This document shows, in pieces, positions 17,845 through 26,619 of a stretch of 39,380 nucleotides of DNA. Position numbers and translations under genes: made by a program. The DNA comes from Pseudomonas sp. AKS31 (GTDB lineage Bacteria; Pseudomonadota; Gammaproteobacteria; Pseudomonadales; Pseudomonadaceae): the NCBI RefSeq assembly GCF_023634765.1, contig NZ_JAMLFX010000003.1, positions 1-39,380 of the forward strand, in the 5' to 3' direction. Every line of letters starts with the position of its first letter. Within the stretch, counting starts at the first letter, position 1. Below the pieces are notes generated by a model. The model saw nothing but the letters and a program-made list of their open reading frames with translations. It searched no databases and was not told where the DNA came from.

Positions 17845-18846
17845 TCAGCCCTTCATGACCTGCGCCAACAATTCGTACGAATGCACACGATCAGCGTGTT
17901 CATACAAATCACAGGTGAAAATCAGCTCATCGGCCTGTGTCTGCTCGACCAGCACTTCAAGTTTGGCGCGGATCTTCTGGGGGCTACCGACCATCGCCAG
18001 ACCGAGGAAATCACCCACCGCCTCACGTTCATGGGGCAGCCACAAGCCGTCCATGGTTTTCACCGGCGGACGCTGCACCAGGCTCTGTCCACGCATCAAC
18101 GCCAGAATGCGCTGGTACACCGACGTCGCCAGATAATCGGCTTGTTCATCGGTATCCGCCGCCACCAGCGGCACACCCAGCATCACGTACGGCTTGTCGA
18201 GCACCGCCGACGGTTTGAAGTGATTGCGATAGACGCGAATTGCCTCGTGCATGAAGCGTGGGGCAAAGTGCGAGGCGAAGGCGTAGGGCAAACCGCGTTC
18301 TCCGGCCAACTGAGCGCTGAACAGGCTGGAGCCGAGCAGCCAGATCGGCACATTGGTGCCGGTGCCCGGCATCGCGATCACGCGCTGATCCGGGGTACGC
18401 GGCCCAAGGAAGCGTGCCAGTTCGGCGACGTCTTCGGGGAAATCATCAGCGCTGCCCGAACGCTCACGGCGCAAGGCGCGGGCGGTCATCTGATCGGAGC
18501 CCGGCGCACGGCCCAGGCCGAGATCGATCCGTCCCGGATAGAGACTTTCGAGGGTGCCGAACTGCTCGGCAATCACCAGCGGCGCATGGTTGGGCAGCAT
18601 CACCCCGCCGGAGCCGACACGAATGGTCGACGTCCCGCCCGCCAGATACCCAAGCAACACCGAGGTGGCGGAGCTGGCGATGCCATCCATGTTGTGGTGT
18701 TCGGCCACCCAGAACCGCGTGTAGCCCAGTTTTTCGACATGCTGCGCCAGGTCCAGCGAGTTGCGCAGCGACTGCGCCGGGCTGCCGTTTTCGCGCACCG
18801 GTACCAGATCGAGGGTGGAAAATTTTACATCGGACAGTTGCTTCAT
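17845..18846 (-). CDS. LLM-class (luciferase-like) flavin monooxygenase, YhbW type
   Basis: A 333-residue TIM-barrel protein of the bacterial luciferase-like monooxygenase family, MsnO8/YhbW subgroup. Typical segments are [27 protein letters not shown] (about residues 38-64), [25 protein letters not shown] (76-100), [13 protein letters not shown] (106-118) and the flavin-binding PIWLLGSS (173-180). The substrate cannot be read from the sequence. A GGAG at 10 bases and an AGG closer in precede the ATG. It is divergent from the OsmC gene and separated from it by 240 bases. Confidence 0.9.
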   Translation of the reverse strand: MKQLSDVKFSTLDLVPVRENGSPAQSLRNSLDLAQHVEKLGYTRFWVAEHHNMDGIASSATSVLLGYLAGGTSTIRVGSGGVMLPNHAPLVIAEQFGTLESLYPGRIDLGLGRAPGSDQMTARALRRERSGSADDFPEDVAELARFLGPRTPDQRVIAMPGTGTNVPIWLLGSSLFSAQLAGERGLPYAFASHFAPRFMHEAIRVYRNHFKPSAVLDKPYVMLGVPLVAADTDEQADYLATSVYQRILALMRGQSLVQRPPVKTMDGLWLPHEREAVGDFLGLAMVGSPQKIRAKLEVLVEQTQADELIFTCDLYEHADRVHSYELLAQVMKG

Positions 18847-18869
18847 AAACCTGCGTCTCCGAGTGAGGA

Positions 18870-18900
18870 GGCAGGTTTTTCTTGCGAACGAAAACCTGCC
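18870..18900. repeat. Inverted repeat upstream of the monooxygenase gene
   Basis: GGCAGGTTTT (18870-18879) and AAAACCTGCC (18891-18900) are exact reverse complements separated by 11 bases. A partial third copy (AAACCTGC) overlaps the monooxygenase start at 18847. This could be an operator or a leader hairpin. Confidence 0.5.
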
Positions 18901-19088
18901 GAATCCATAAGCGTGTTTTGTGCAATGAGGGCATATACCCGAGTTTCAATAGCAGCGAGGAAATTTCCTACTAAAAAAGTCAACGATTCAGCCGGGCTGA
19001 ACTTTGTTCCGGCGTCTATCCTCAGAAGCCTTGCAAGCAAAAACCACGACGGTGCGGCGTTACCGCGCCAGATCTTGAGGAGGCAGAC

Positions 19089-19520
19089 ATGGCTATCGTG
19101 AAGAAAGCATCCGCACATTGGGCAGGCGATCTGAAAACCGGCATCGGTTCCATCTCCACCGAAACCGGTGTCCTCAGAGAAGCCCCTTACGGCTTCAAGG
19201 CGCGCTTCGAGGGCGGTAAAGGCACCAACCCGGAAGAGCTGATCGGCGCCGCGCATGCCGGTTGTTTTTCCATGGCGTTTTCGATGATTTTGGGCGAGGC
19301 GAGCCTGAAGGCCGACAGCATCGATACTCAGGCTGAAGTGACCCTGGACCAGGTGGATGGCGGCTTCGCGATCACGGCGGTGAAGCTGATTCTCAAGGCG
19401 AAAATCCCGGGGGCGACGCAGGCGCAGTTTGAAGAGCTGAGCAACAAGGCCAAAGAAGGATGCCCGGTGTCGAAAGTGCTGAATGCGAAGATTACGCTTG
19501 AGGCTTCGCTGGTCAGTTGA
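19089..19520 (+). CDS. OsmC-family peroxiredoxin
   Basis: The 143-residue enzyme reduces organic hydroperoxides. The catalytic pair is Cys59 (AAHAGCFSM) and Cys125 (EGCPVSK), and the N-terminal AHWAGDLKTGIGSISTETG is typical of OsmC rather than Ohr. GAGGAGG directly upstream supports the start. A REP pair follows the gene. Confidence 0.95.
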   Translation: MAIVKKASAHWAGDLKTGIGSISTETGVLREAPYGFKARFEGGKGTNPEELIGAAHAGCFSMAFSMILGEASLKADSIDTQAEVTLDQVDGGFAITAVKLILKAKIPGATQAQFEELSNKAKEGCPVSKVLNAKITLEASLVS

Positions 19521-19546
19521 TTCGGCGCTGGCCGGTCTGACGCTAT

Positions 19547-19616
19547 CGCGAGCAGGCTCGCTCCCACAGGGATTCGTGTGGCACAAAGTTCCAATGTGGG
19601 AGCGAGCCTGCTCGCG
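19547..19616. repeat. REP inverted pair, GAGCAGGCTCGCTCCCAC type
   Basis: CGCGAGCAGGCTCGCTCCCA (19547-19566, continuing to 19568) is repeated as its exact reverse complement at 19595-19616, with a 26-base spacer. This is a classic Pseudomonas REP doublet of the kind mobilised by RAYT (REP-associated transposase) proteins. It lies downstream of osmC. It differs in sequence from the other three REP pairs in the window. Confidence 0.93.
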
Positions 19617-19723
19617 AAGGCGATTTCAAAATCAACACAAGGTTTGAAACCTTCAGCACAACTTGTGAGCGAAGTCAGAACCCTCGCTGTAAAAGTATGG
19701 TCGAATCAATGACAGCAGCTTCA

Positions 19724-19739
19724 GCGCACGCCCGTGCGC
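19724..19739 (+). other. Stem-loop in the leader of DUF1161 copy B
   Basis: GCGCACG-CC-CGTGCGC forms a short GC-rich hairpin 22 bases before the start codon. It might affect translation or message stability. Confidence 0.4.
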
Positions 19740-19761
19740 GCTGCCTCAGGGAGCTTCACTC

Positions 19762-19995
19762 ATGAAACGTTTTGCTTTGGCAGTTCTCGGTCTCGCGCTG
19801 ACAGGCTCAGCGTTCGCAGCACCGAAACCCTGCGAAGAACTCAAAGCCGAAATCGAGGCCAAGATCCAGGCTCAGGGCGTGACATCGTACACACTGGAAA
19901 TTGTCACCAACGACGAGGTCCATGATCAGAACATGGTCGTTGGCTCATGTGAAAACGGCACAAAGAAGATCATCTATCAAAAGAACGATCGCTGA
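19762..19995 (+). CDS. DUF1161 periplasmic protein, copy B
   Basis: A 77-residue exported protein (signal peptide MKRFALAVLGLALTGSAFA). Its mature part PKPCEELKAEIEAKIQAQGVTSY closely parallels the gene at 17370, and its second Cys is in VVGSCENGTKKIIYQK. GGGAG lies about 9 bases upstream. The two copies have diverged, so the duplication is not recent. Function unknown. Confidence 0.87.
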   Translation: MKRFALAVLGLALTGSAFAAPKPCEELKAEIEAKIQAQGVTSYTLEIVTNDEVHDQNMVVGSCENGTKKIIYQKNDR

Positions 19996-20001
19996 GTCAC
20001 C

Positions 20002-20421
20002 TCAGATAATGCAGTTGTAGTCGTAGTCCTCGGCGACAATCTCACGCTTGGTGTTGTACAGCCGGGCACTCGGTGTGAACCCCAGCGAACGCCCTTCCAG
20101 CACATAACGCTGCCCGGCCTCGAAATGGTCGTAGCGGATGTACAGGTAGCACAGCCGCTCTACGGGGCCGGTCATCAGGGCGCCACCACCGCCAAACACT
20201 TCGAAATCAAACCGCACGCGCAATTCGTGGCTGCCCGGGGTGACCTGAAAGTAGCGCCCGTCATTCAGTCGCTGTTTGTCGAGGCGCTCGGCCATCAGCA
20301 CTTTACCGCCGGGTGTCGGCGTCGAAAAATCAACCCAGGCCATCTGCGGATCGACCGGAGGCAACGGCGTCTGGCAACCGGCCACAAAACTGGCAACGAG
20401 CAACAACAGCAACTGGCGCAT
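20002..20421 (-). CDS. PA0061/PA0062-family lipoprotein (139 aa)
   Basis: A lipoprotein with lipobox VAGC (Cys16) and no aspartate at +2 (Gln instead), so probably sorted to the outer membrane. The mature part contains the family pattern WVDF... RYFQVTPGSHELRVRFDFEV and AGQRYVLEGRSLGFTPSARLYN. It resembles the adjacent 140-residue protein across its length. Convergent with DUF1161 copy B, with stops 7 bases apart. Function unknown. Confidence 0.87.
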   Translation of the reverse strand: MRQLLLLLVASFVAGCQTPLPPVDPQMAWVDFSTPTPGGKVLMAERLDKQRLNDGRYFQVTPGSHELRVRFDFEVFGGGGALMTGPVERLCYLYIRYDHFEAGQRYVLEGRSLGFTPSARLYNTKREIVAEDYDYNCII

Positions 20422-20461
20422 GATGAATATCCACGGGTCTGAATACTCAGCATAGCGCCGT

Positions 20462-20884
20462 TCAGGTGCGCTGACAGCCTGCCGGCGTGCCCTGGCCTAC
20501 CACTTTGCGCTGCTCGTCATAAAGCTTGGCCCATGGCCGGAAGCCGATACTGCCGGCCTGCAACTGATAACGCTGGCCGGCGTTGAAATCCTTGAATTTC
20601 ACGCTCAACTGGCAATCGCGCCACAGCGGCTCAGCATCGGGACCGATGTTGGTCGCCTCCACCGGAAACTGATAACGCACCTTCAACTCATGGCTGCCTG
20701 GCTGCACTTCGAAGTAACGTTTATCGTCGGTCACGCTGCTATCGACCTTCAGCGCTTGCAACGACGTGTCCCGCTGCCGGGCATCAAGGTCGATCCAGGC
20801 TTGCGAAGGGTCGGGGTCGGGCATTCCGAAATTGGCACAACCGGCCAGCGTCAGCAGGCCCCCTGTCAGCATCAACATGCGCAT
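20462..20884 (-). CDS. PA0061/PA0062-family lipoprotein (140 aa)
   Basis: The lipobox is LAGC (Cys16), followed by Ala. Family motifs are AWIDLDARQ, RYFEVQPGSHELKVRYQFPV and AGQRYQLQAGSIGFRPWAKLYDEQ, paralogous to the next gene. AAGGAG precedes the ATG by 7 bases. A gap of 40 bases separates it from the second lipoprotein, so the two are probably cotranscribed. Role unknown. Confidence 0.88.
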   Translation of the reverse strand: MRMLMLTGGLLTLAGCANFGMPDPDPSQAWIDLDARQRDTSLQALKVDSSVTDDKRYFEVQPGSHELKVRYQFPVEATNIGPDAEPLWRDCQLSVKFKDFNAGQRYQLQAGSIGFRPWAKLYDEQRKVVGQGTPAGCQRT

Positions 20885-20943
20885 AGCGGTGCTCCTTAAG
20901 GCGGGATAGTCTTGCGGGCAGACTCTCCGGGGGATTTCTTATT

Positions 20944-22035
20944 TTGATCAGGCCGTTTCCAAGCCTTGGGTTACTTGATCGCGTTTTTCGGATTTTGTTT
21001 CCGGGTGTGTTGTTTTTGTTGCTCAACGGTTGCGCCAGCGTCAGCTATTACGGCCAGCTGGCCAGCGGCCAACTGCAATTGCTGCGGGCGCGCGAGCCTG
21101 TAGAAAAGGTGATCAACGATCCGAGTCGTGACGCGACACTGCGCAAGCACCTTGCGCAGTCGCAAAAGGCCCGCGCCTTTGCCAGTGAGCATATGCACTT
21201 GCCGGATAACCAGAGCTATCGCCTGTACGCCGACATCCATCGCCCGTACGTGGTGTGGAATGTGTTCGCTACAGCTGAGTTCTCCCTGACGCCGCAGAAC
21301 CATTGCTTCCCGATTGCCGGGTGTGTGGCCTATCGCGGTTATTACAGCCAGAGCGCTGCGCGGGGTGAAGCGGCGATCCAGCGTTTGCAGGGCATGGACG
21401 TATCGATTGGCGGCGTTGAGGCCTACTCGACGCTCGGCTGGTTCAACGACCCGATCCTCAATTCAATGATGGGCTGGGGTGATGAGCGCCTGGCCACGCT
21501 GATCTTTCATGAGCTGGCGCACCAGCGCTGTTATGTGAAGGACGACACCGAGTTCAACGAGTCCTTTGCCACGTTTGTCGAGCAGGAAGGTACGCGGCAG
21601 TGGCGGGCGTTTCGTGGGTTGCCGGCGGATAGCGACTCGCGGTTGAAACAGCGCGATCAGTTCATTGAGTTAGTACTCGACACCCGCTCACGACTGGAAA
21701 AGCTCTACGCGCAGCCAATTCCGGTTGAGCAAATGCGCGATCGCAAAGCCGCGGAGTTCGAGCAGTTTCGCCGGGATTATCGGTTGATGAGGGACAGTCA
21801 GTGGGCCGGGGACAAGCGTTATGACGCCTGGGTGAATGCGCCGCTGAACAATGCGCGGTTGTTGCCGTTTGGACTGTATGACCAGTGGGTGCCGGCGTTT
21901 TCGGCGTTGTTCAAAAAGGTCGGGGGGGATTGGCTGAGGTTTTATGCTGAGGTTGAGAGGTTGGGCAAGCTGCCGGTGACTGAGCGCAAGTCGGCGCTAA
22001 AAGCGTTGGCAGACTCGCAGACCTTCCGTGGCTGA
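20944..22035 (+). CDS. Lipoprotein zinc aminopeptidase (PF10023-type)
   Basis: A 363-residue putative aminopeptidase. A hydrophobic segment ends in the lipobox LLNGC (Cys30). The zinc site is HELAH (residues 189-193) with the third ligand Glu206 in FNESFA, a gluzincin-like HExxH...E arrangement. Length matches the family. The start is a TTG at 20944 preceded by GGGGGA; no ATG gives a full signal peptide, so the start is moderately certain. It is divergent from the two lipoproteins and followed by a REP pair. Substrate unknown. Confidence 0.85.
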   Translation: MIRPFPSLGLLDRVFRILFPGVLFLLLNGCASVSYYGQLASGQLQLLRAREPVEKVINDPSRDATLRKHLAQSQKARAFASEHMHLPDNQSYRLYADIHRPYVVWNVFATAEFSLTPQNHCFPIAGCVAYRGYYSQSAARGEAAIQRLQGMDVSIGGVEAYSTLGWFNDPILNSMMGWGDERLATLIFHELAHQRCYVKDDTEFNESFATFVEQEGTRQWRAFRGLPADSDSRLKQRDQFIELVLDTRSRLEKLYAQPIPVEQMRDRKAAEFEQFRRDYRLMRDSQWAGDKRYDAWVNAPLNNARLLPFGLYDQWVPAFSALFKKVGGDWLRFYAEVERLGKLPVTERKSALKALADSQTFRG

Positions 22036-22044
22036 ATTGGCCTC

Positions 22045-22124
22045 ATCGCTGGCAAGCCAGCTCCCACAGGGACAGCGGTGAACCTGTGCACATCGCTCAC
22101 CGTGGGAGCTGGCTTGCCAGCGAT
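22045..22124. repeat. REP inverted pair, CTGGCAAGCCAGCTCCCAC type
   Basis: The 23-base arm at 22045-22067 (ATCGCTGGCAAGCCAGCTCC...) is repeated as its exact reverse complement at 22102-22124. It lies between the aminopeptidase and the HAD gene, which are convergent. The same sequence type recurs at 35358-35449 and 39313-39380. Confidence 0.93.
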
Positions 22125-22134
22125 GGCGTACTAA

Positions 22135-22785
22135 TCAGCGCTGCAAAAACGCCTGATGCAACTGATCCAGCGTTTCAAAATGATAAGCCGGCGCCTCGGC
22201 ACTCAACTCTTCAAAACTGCCAAACCCATAACCGACTGCCGCCGCATCCAGCCCATTGCTGCGCGCGCCGATCAGATCATGCTTGCGATCGCCGATCATC
22301 AACGTATTCGTCGGATCCAGCCCTTCTTCCTTGATCAGGTGCGCAATCAATTCAACCTTGTTGGTCCGCGTGCCATCCAGTTCGCTGCCGTAGATCACCT
22401 TGAAGTGCCGGGCAAAATCAAAATGCCGGGCAATCTCGCGAGCGAACTCCCACGGCTTCGACGTGGCGATATACAGCTGCCGGCCCTGGCCACTGAGGGT
22501 TTCCAGCAACGGTGTGACGCCATCGAACACACGGTTCTCGTACAGGCCTGTGACTTTGAAGCGCTCGCGATAGAAATTCACCGCCTGCCACGCCTTGGCT
22601 TCATCAAAATCGTAGAACTGCATGAACGCCTGCAACAACGGCGGGCCGATGAAGTGTTCCAGTTTGGTCAGGTCCGGCTCATCGATGCCGAGCCTGGCGA
22701 GGGCGAACTGAATGGAACGGGTGATGCCCTCACGCGGGTCGGTCAGGGTGCCATCAAGGTCGAACAGTACAGTCTGGTAATGCAT
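22135..22785 (-). CDS. HAD-family hydrolase, phosphoglycolate phosphatase-like
   Basis: A 216-residue HAD-IA hydrolase. Motif I is FDLDGTLTD (nucleophile Asp9, acid Asp11), motif II is IATSKP (about residues 105-110), and motif III/IV is MIGDRKHDLIGA (about 162-173). The helical cap between motifs I and II resembles Gph and pyrophosphatase PpaX relatives. The substrate is not defined. AGGA lies 7 bases upstream, and the gamma carbonic anhydrase gene is 28 bases upstream in the same direction. Confidence 0.9.
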   Translation of the reverse strand: MHYQTVLFDLDGTLTDPREGITRSIQFALARLGIDEPDLTKLEHFIGPPLLQAFMQFYDFDEAKAWQAVNFYRERFKVTGLYENRVFDGVTPLLETLSGQGRQLYIATSKPWEFAREIARHFDFARHFKVIYGSELDGTRTNKVELIAHLIKEEGLDPTNTLMIGDRKHDLIGARSNGLDAAAVGYGFGSFEELSAEAPAYHFETLDQLHQAFLQR

Positions 22786-22813
22786 GAGAAATCCTGAGCA
22801 GATGTAAGGCGAT

Positions 22814-23359
22814 TCAGAGCTGGTCGTAGCCTTCGGCCAGATGCAGGTCCTTGAGCTTTACGTAGTTCGCCGCGCTGTAGGTGAAGAAGGCGTTTTCCTT
22901 GTCAGTGAGCGCACGCACCTGTTTCACCGGGCTGCCGACATAAAGAAAGCCACTTTGCAGACGCTTGCCCGGCGGCACCAGGCTGCCGGCGCCGATGATT
23001 ACATCGTCCTCGACCACCGCACCGTCCATGACAATGCTGCCCATGCCGATCAAGACGCGGCTACCGATGGTGCAGCCGTGCAGCATGACCTTGTGGGCGA
23101 TGGTCACGTCATCACCGATCAGCAGCGGGAAGCCGTCCGGGTTGAACGGGCCGGCGTGGGTGATGTGCAACACGCAGCCGTCCTGCACGCTGGTGCGCGC
23201 ACCGATGCGGATGCGGTGCATGTCGCCACGGATCACGGTCAGCGGCCACACTGAGCTGTCTTCACCGATTTCGACGTCGCCGATTACCACCGCCGAGCCG
23301 TCGACAAACGCGCCTTTGCAAAGGTTTGGGGTGTGATTCTGGTACTTGCGAACGGACAC
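22814..23359 (-). CDS. Gamma carbonic anhydrase family protein
   Basis: A 181-residue left-handed beta-helix (hexapeptide repeat) protein. Repeats such as VVIGDVEIGEDSSVW and VLIGMGSIVMDGAVV are visible. The metal ligands are a His in LHITHAG (65/68), His89 and His94 in IAHKVMLHGC. Relatives (YrdA, PaaY) are carbonic anhydrases or thioesterase-like; activity is not certain. The GTG at 23359 is chosen because homology begins at SVRKYQNHTP and the upstream 34 codons overlap the prlC promoter area. It is divergent from prlC. Confidence 0.9.
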   Translation of the reverse strand: MSVRKYQNHTPNLCKGAFVDGSAVVIGDVEIGEDSSVWPLTVIRGDMHRIRIGARTSVQDGCVLHITHAGPFNPDGFPLLIGDDVTIAHKVMLHGCTIGSRVLIGMGSIVMDGAVVEDDVIIGAGSLVPPGKRLQSGFLYVGSPVKQVRALTDKENAFFTYSAANYVKLKDLHLAEGYDQL

Positions 23360-23447
23360 GATAATTTCTCTCTCTGTCGCCGATAGCTGCGGTGAATGCC
23401 GATTGTAATTAAGATGGGGCAATGTTTCCCCAGCCAAGGTGCCAACC

Positions 23448-25499
23448 GTGAGCGTGAACAACCCTCTTCTGCAGTCCTACGACCTGCCGCCGTTCTCCAC
23501 GATCCGTGCCGAACACGTCCTGCCCGCCATCGAAACGATCCTGGCCGACAACCGCGCCGCCATCGCCGAAATTCTCAAGACTCAAGTCCAGAACCCTACC
23601 TGGGCCGGCCTGGTGTTGGCGATGGACGAACTCAATGACCGCCTCGGCGCTGCCTGGAGCCCGGTCAGCCACCTCAACGCCGTGTGCAACAGCGCCGAAC
23701 TGCGTGAAGCTTACGAGTCGTGCCTGCCAGCCCTGAGCGCCTATTCCACCGAGATGGGCCAGAACCGCGAGCTGTTCCAGGCTTATGAAGCGCTGGCCAA
23801 CAGCCCGCAAGCCGCCGGTTTCGACGTCGCGCAAAAGACTATTCTGGAACACGCCCTGCGTGACTTCCGTCTGTCGGGTATCGACCTGCCGGAAGCTGAA
23901 CAGAAACGTTACGCCGAAGTGCAGAGCAAACTGTCCGAACTGGGCAGCCGCTTCTCCAATCAACTGCTCGACGCCACCCAGGCTTGGACCAAGCACGTCA
24001 CCGACGAAGCCGCCCTCGCCGGTCTGACCGATTCGGCCAAGGCGCAAATGGCTGCCGCCGCACAGGCCAAAGGCCTCGACGGCTGGCTGATCACCCTGGA
24101 ATTCCCGAGCTACTACGCGGTGATGACCTACGCGCAAGACCGCGCGCTGCGTGAAGAAGTCTATGCCGCTTACTGCACCCGCGCCTCGGACCAAGGGCCG
24201 AACGCCGGTCAGCACGACAATGGCCCGGTGATGGAAGAGATCCTCGACCTGCGCCAGGAACTGGCCAGACTGTTGGGTTTCGCCAGTTTCTCCGAGCTGA
24301 GCCTGGCCACCAAAATGGCCGAGTCCAGCGATCAGGTGTTGAGCTTCCTGCGTGATCTGGCCAAGCGCAGCAAGCCGTTCGCTGAGCAGGATCTGCAACA
24401 GCTGCGCGCTTATGCCGCCGAACAGGGCTGCGCCGACCTGCAAAGCTGGGACAGCGGTTTCTACGGTGAAAAGCTGCGCGAACAACGCTACAGCGTCGCC
24501 CAGGAAACACTGCGCGCGTACTTCCCGATCGACAAAGTGCTGGGCGGCCTGTTCGCCATCGTTCAGCGTCTGTACGGCATCGAAATCGCCGAGCAGAAAG
24601 GCTTCGACACCTGGCACCCGGATGTACGCCTGTTCGAAATCAAGGAAAACGGCCAGCACGTTGGGCGCTTCTTCTTCGACCTCTACGCCCGCGCCAACAA
24701 GCGTGGCGGTGCCTGGATGGACGGCGCCCGCGACCGGCGCCGCACCGTTGACGGCGTGTTGCAAAGCCCGGTGGCCAACCTGGTCTGCAACTTCACCCCG
24801 GCCGACAGCGGCAAGCCTGCTTTGCTGACCCACGATGAAGTGACCACGCTGTTCCACGAATTCGGTCACGGCCTGCATCACCTGCTGACCCGCGTGGATC
24901 ACGCGGGTGTTTCCGGGATCAACGGCGTGGCATGGGACGCGGTCGAGCTACCGAGCCAGTTCATGGAAAACTGGTGCTGGGAGCCGGAAGGCCTCGCGCT
25001 GATTTCCGGTCACTACGAAAGCGGCGAGCCGCTGCCACAGGACTTGCTGGAAAAAATGCTCGCGGCGAAAAACTTCCAGTCCGGCCTGATGATGGTCCGT
25101 CAGCTGGAGTTCTCGCTGTTCGACTTCGAATTGCACGCCACCCACGGCGACGGCCGCAGCGTGCTGCAAGTGCTCGAAGGTGTGCGTGACGAAGTGTCGG
25201 TGATGCGTCCGCCGGCCTATAACCGCTTCCCGAACAGCTTTGCGCACATCTTTGCTGGCGGTTACGCAGCGGGTTACTACAGCTACAAATGGGCTGAAGT
25301 GCTGTCGGCGGATGCCTTCTCCAAATTCGAAGAAGACGGCGTGCTCAACGCTGAAACCGGCCGAGCTTTCCGCGAAGCGATTCTGGCGCGCGGCGGTTCG
25401 CAGGCGCCGATGGTGCTGTTCGTCGACTTCCGTGGCCGTGAGCCTTCGATTGACGCACTCTTGCGCCATAGCGGCCTGAGTGAGGACGCGGCAGCATGA
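23448..25499 (+). CDS. prlC: Oligopeptidase A
   Basis: The 683-residue cytosolic M3A metallopeptidase degrades oligopeptides, including cleaved signal peptides. The zinc site is HEFGH (residues 470-474) within FHEFGHGLHHLL, with the third ligand Glu500 in WDAVELPSQ. Length equals the family norm. The GTG at 23448 is chosen over a GTG three codons earlier because AAGG (23436-23439) is then spaced 8 bases away. The stop codon overlaps the yheV start (ATGA), so the two genes are coupled. Confidence 0.97.
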   Translation: MSVNNPLLQSYDLPPFSTIRAEHVLPAIETILADNRAAIAEILKTQVQNPTWAGLVLAMDELNDRLGAAWSPVSHLNAVCNSAELREAYESCLPALSAYSTEMGQNRELFQAYEALANSPQAAGFDVAQKTILEHALRDFRLSGIDLPEAEQKRYAEVQSKLSELGSRFSNQLLDATQAWTKHVTDEAALAGLTDSAKAQMAAAAQAKGLDGWLITLEFPSYYAVMTYAQDRALREEVYAAYCTRASDQGPNAGQHDNGPVMEEILDLRQELARLLGFASFSELSLATKMAESSDQVLSFLRDLAKRSKPFAEQDLQQLRAYAAEQGCADLQSWDSGFYGEKLREQRYSVAQETLRAYFPIDKVLGGLFAIVQRLYGIEIAEQKGFDTWHPDVRLFEIKENGQHVGRFFFDLYARANKRGGAWMDGARDRRRTVDGVLQSPVANLVCNFTPADSGKPALLTHDEVTTLFHEFGHGLHHLLTRVDHAGVSGINGVAWDAVELPSQFMENWCWEPEGLALISGHYESGEPLPQDLLEKMLAAKNFQSGLMMVRQLEFSLFDFELHATHGDGRSVLQVLEGVRDEVSVMRPPAYNRFPNSFAHIFAGGYAAGYYSYKWAEVLSADAFSKFEEDGVLNAETGRAFREAILARGGSQAPMVLFVDFRGREPSIDALLRHSGLSEDAAA

Positions 25500-25783
25500 G
25501 TGAGGCACCTGTGATTACCAAGAAACGCTTTATCGCCGGGGCGGTCTGCCCGGCGTGCAGCGAACCGGACAAGTTGATGATGTGGAACGAGGACAGCGTG
25601 CCACACCGTGAATGTGTAGCTTGCGGTTACTCGGACACGCTCAACGAACAAGGGCTGTCGGTACCGAAAGAACTGGGCACGCGGGTCAACACCAGTGCGC
25701 TGAACAAACCTGCTCCGGACAAAACGGTGCAGGCGGTGCAGTTCTTCCCGAATCCGAAGCTGAAGAAAAAGTCCGAAGACTGA
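25496..25783 (+). CDS. yheV: YheV-family zinc-ribbon protein
   Basis: A 95-residue protein with four cysteines in a CxxC...CxxC ribbon (Cys18, Cys21, Cys40, Cys43: AVCPACSEPD and RECVACGYSD) and a basic C-terminal tail (FFPNPKLKKKSED). YheV sits beside prlC in gammaproteobacteria, and its role is unknown. Its start overlaps the prlC stop by four bases. Confidence 0.92.
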   Translation: MSEAPVITKKRFIAGAVCPACSEPDKLMMWNEDSVPHRECVACGYSDTLNEQGLSVPKELGTRVNTSALNKPAPDKTVQAVQFFPNPKLKKKSED

Positions 25784-25795
25784 GTCCGCGAATCA

Positions 25796-25822
25796 CCCTC
25801 CACGGTGCAACGCCGTGGAGGG
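25796..25822. terminator. Hairpin between convergent yheV and phosphatase genes
   Basis: A perfect 10-bp stem, CCCTCCACGG / CCGTGGAGGG, with a 7-base loop. There is no T tract on either strand, so its terminator role rests on position and symmetry. Confidence 0.55.
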
Positions 25823-25828
25823 CACGGC

Positions 25829-26473
25829 TTATTTGAGGTTGACCGACTGGAACCAGCTCTTCATCGAGCAAGTGGCAAACGCACTGGTGCTGCAATCACC
25901 GTTGGCCAGTGCCGTGCGCAGTTTGTCGACATCAGCCTGCATCACATAGCGCACGCTGTCGCGAAAGTGCCCGCTCTCGCCAAAACCACCTTGGGTCATC
26001 TCGCTCAAGGCGTCCTCTTTGCTCCAGCCTTGCACCACGATCCGGTACATCGCCGCCATCAGGCCGGTGCGGTCGGAGCCGTGTTTGCAATGCATCAGCA
26101 CCGGACCGTTGGCTTCGGCGGACTGAATCGCGCGTAGGGTCTTGAGTACATCGGCGTCGTCAACGTGATTGGTGCGATACGGCAATTGCACCTGGTTGAT
26201 GCCTGGCTCGGACAACCAGTTGCTGTCCGCTTCTGGAAGGAAGTTGATCACCGTGGCGACTTTCAGATTCTTCAGCAACGGCACCGCACCGCCATCGGGC
26301 AAGGCGCTGCGGTAGAGCGTCGGGGACATCTGGAACAGGTTGTATTGCACTTCGACCGGTTGTGCCCAATCAGCGGGACGAGCCGGCACTATCGCTGCAG
26401 CCTGTGCAGGCATCCAGGGCAACAGCACTAAAAGCGATAAGCACAAAGCGGAAAAAAAACGCACTCGGGACAT
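25829..26473 (-). CDS. Periplasmic dual-specificity/tyrosine phosphatase (TpbA-like)
   Basis: A 214-residue exported phosphatase. The signal peptide ends near residue 25 (PWMPAQA). The active-site loop HCKHGSDRTG gives Cys129 and Arg135 (CX5R), and Asp105/Asp106 in NHVDDADV is the probable general acid. P. aeruginosa TpbA has the same layout (Asp105, Cys132, Arg138) and controls cyclic-di-GMP synthesis and biofilm through TpbB. The C-terminal tail has two extra Cys (DCSTSAFATC) that may form a disulfide. No TpbB-like partner is adjacent, so orthology is not claimed. The ribosome binding site is weak. Confidence 0.87.
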   Translation of the reverse strand: MSRVRFFSALCLSLLVLLPWMPAQAAAIVPARPADWAQPVEVQYNLFQMSPTLYRSALPDGGAVPLLKNLKVATVINFLPEADSNWLSEPGINQVQLPYRTNHVDDADVLKTLRAIQSAEANGPVLMHCKHGSDRTGLMAAMYRIVVQGWSKEDALSEMTQGGFGESGHFRDSVRYVMQADVDKLRTALANGDCSTSAFATCSMKSWFQSVNLK

Positions 26474-26619
26474 GCTGGGGTAACCGTTTCGGGGTTCATC
26501 GGTGAGCGGAACCGCAGCTTCGATGTTAAGCGGTCAAAGCCCTGTGAGGCGCTTGTCAAAGAATCGTGAATCCGCGGGGTTTCATTCCCTGGCATTCAGA
26601 AAACCGCTGTTTTTTCCAC

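Noticed and set aside
19547..19616. Possible CRISPR-like repeats
   Set aside because: The repeats are inverted, not direct, occur as pairs, and have no regular spacers; they are REP elements.
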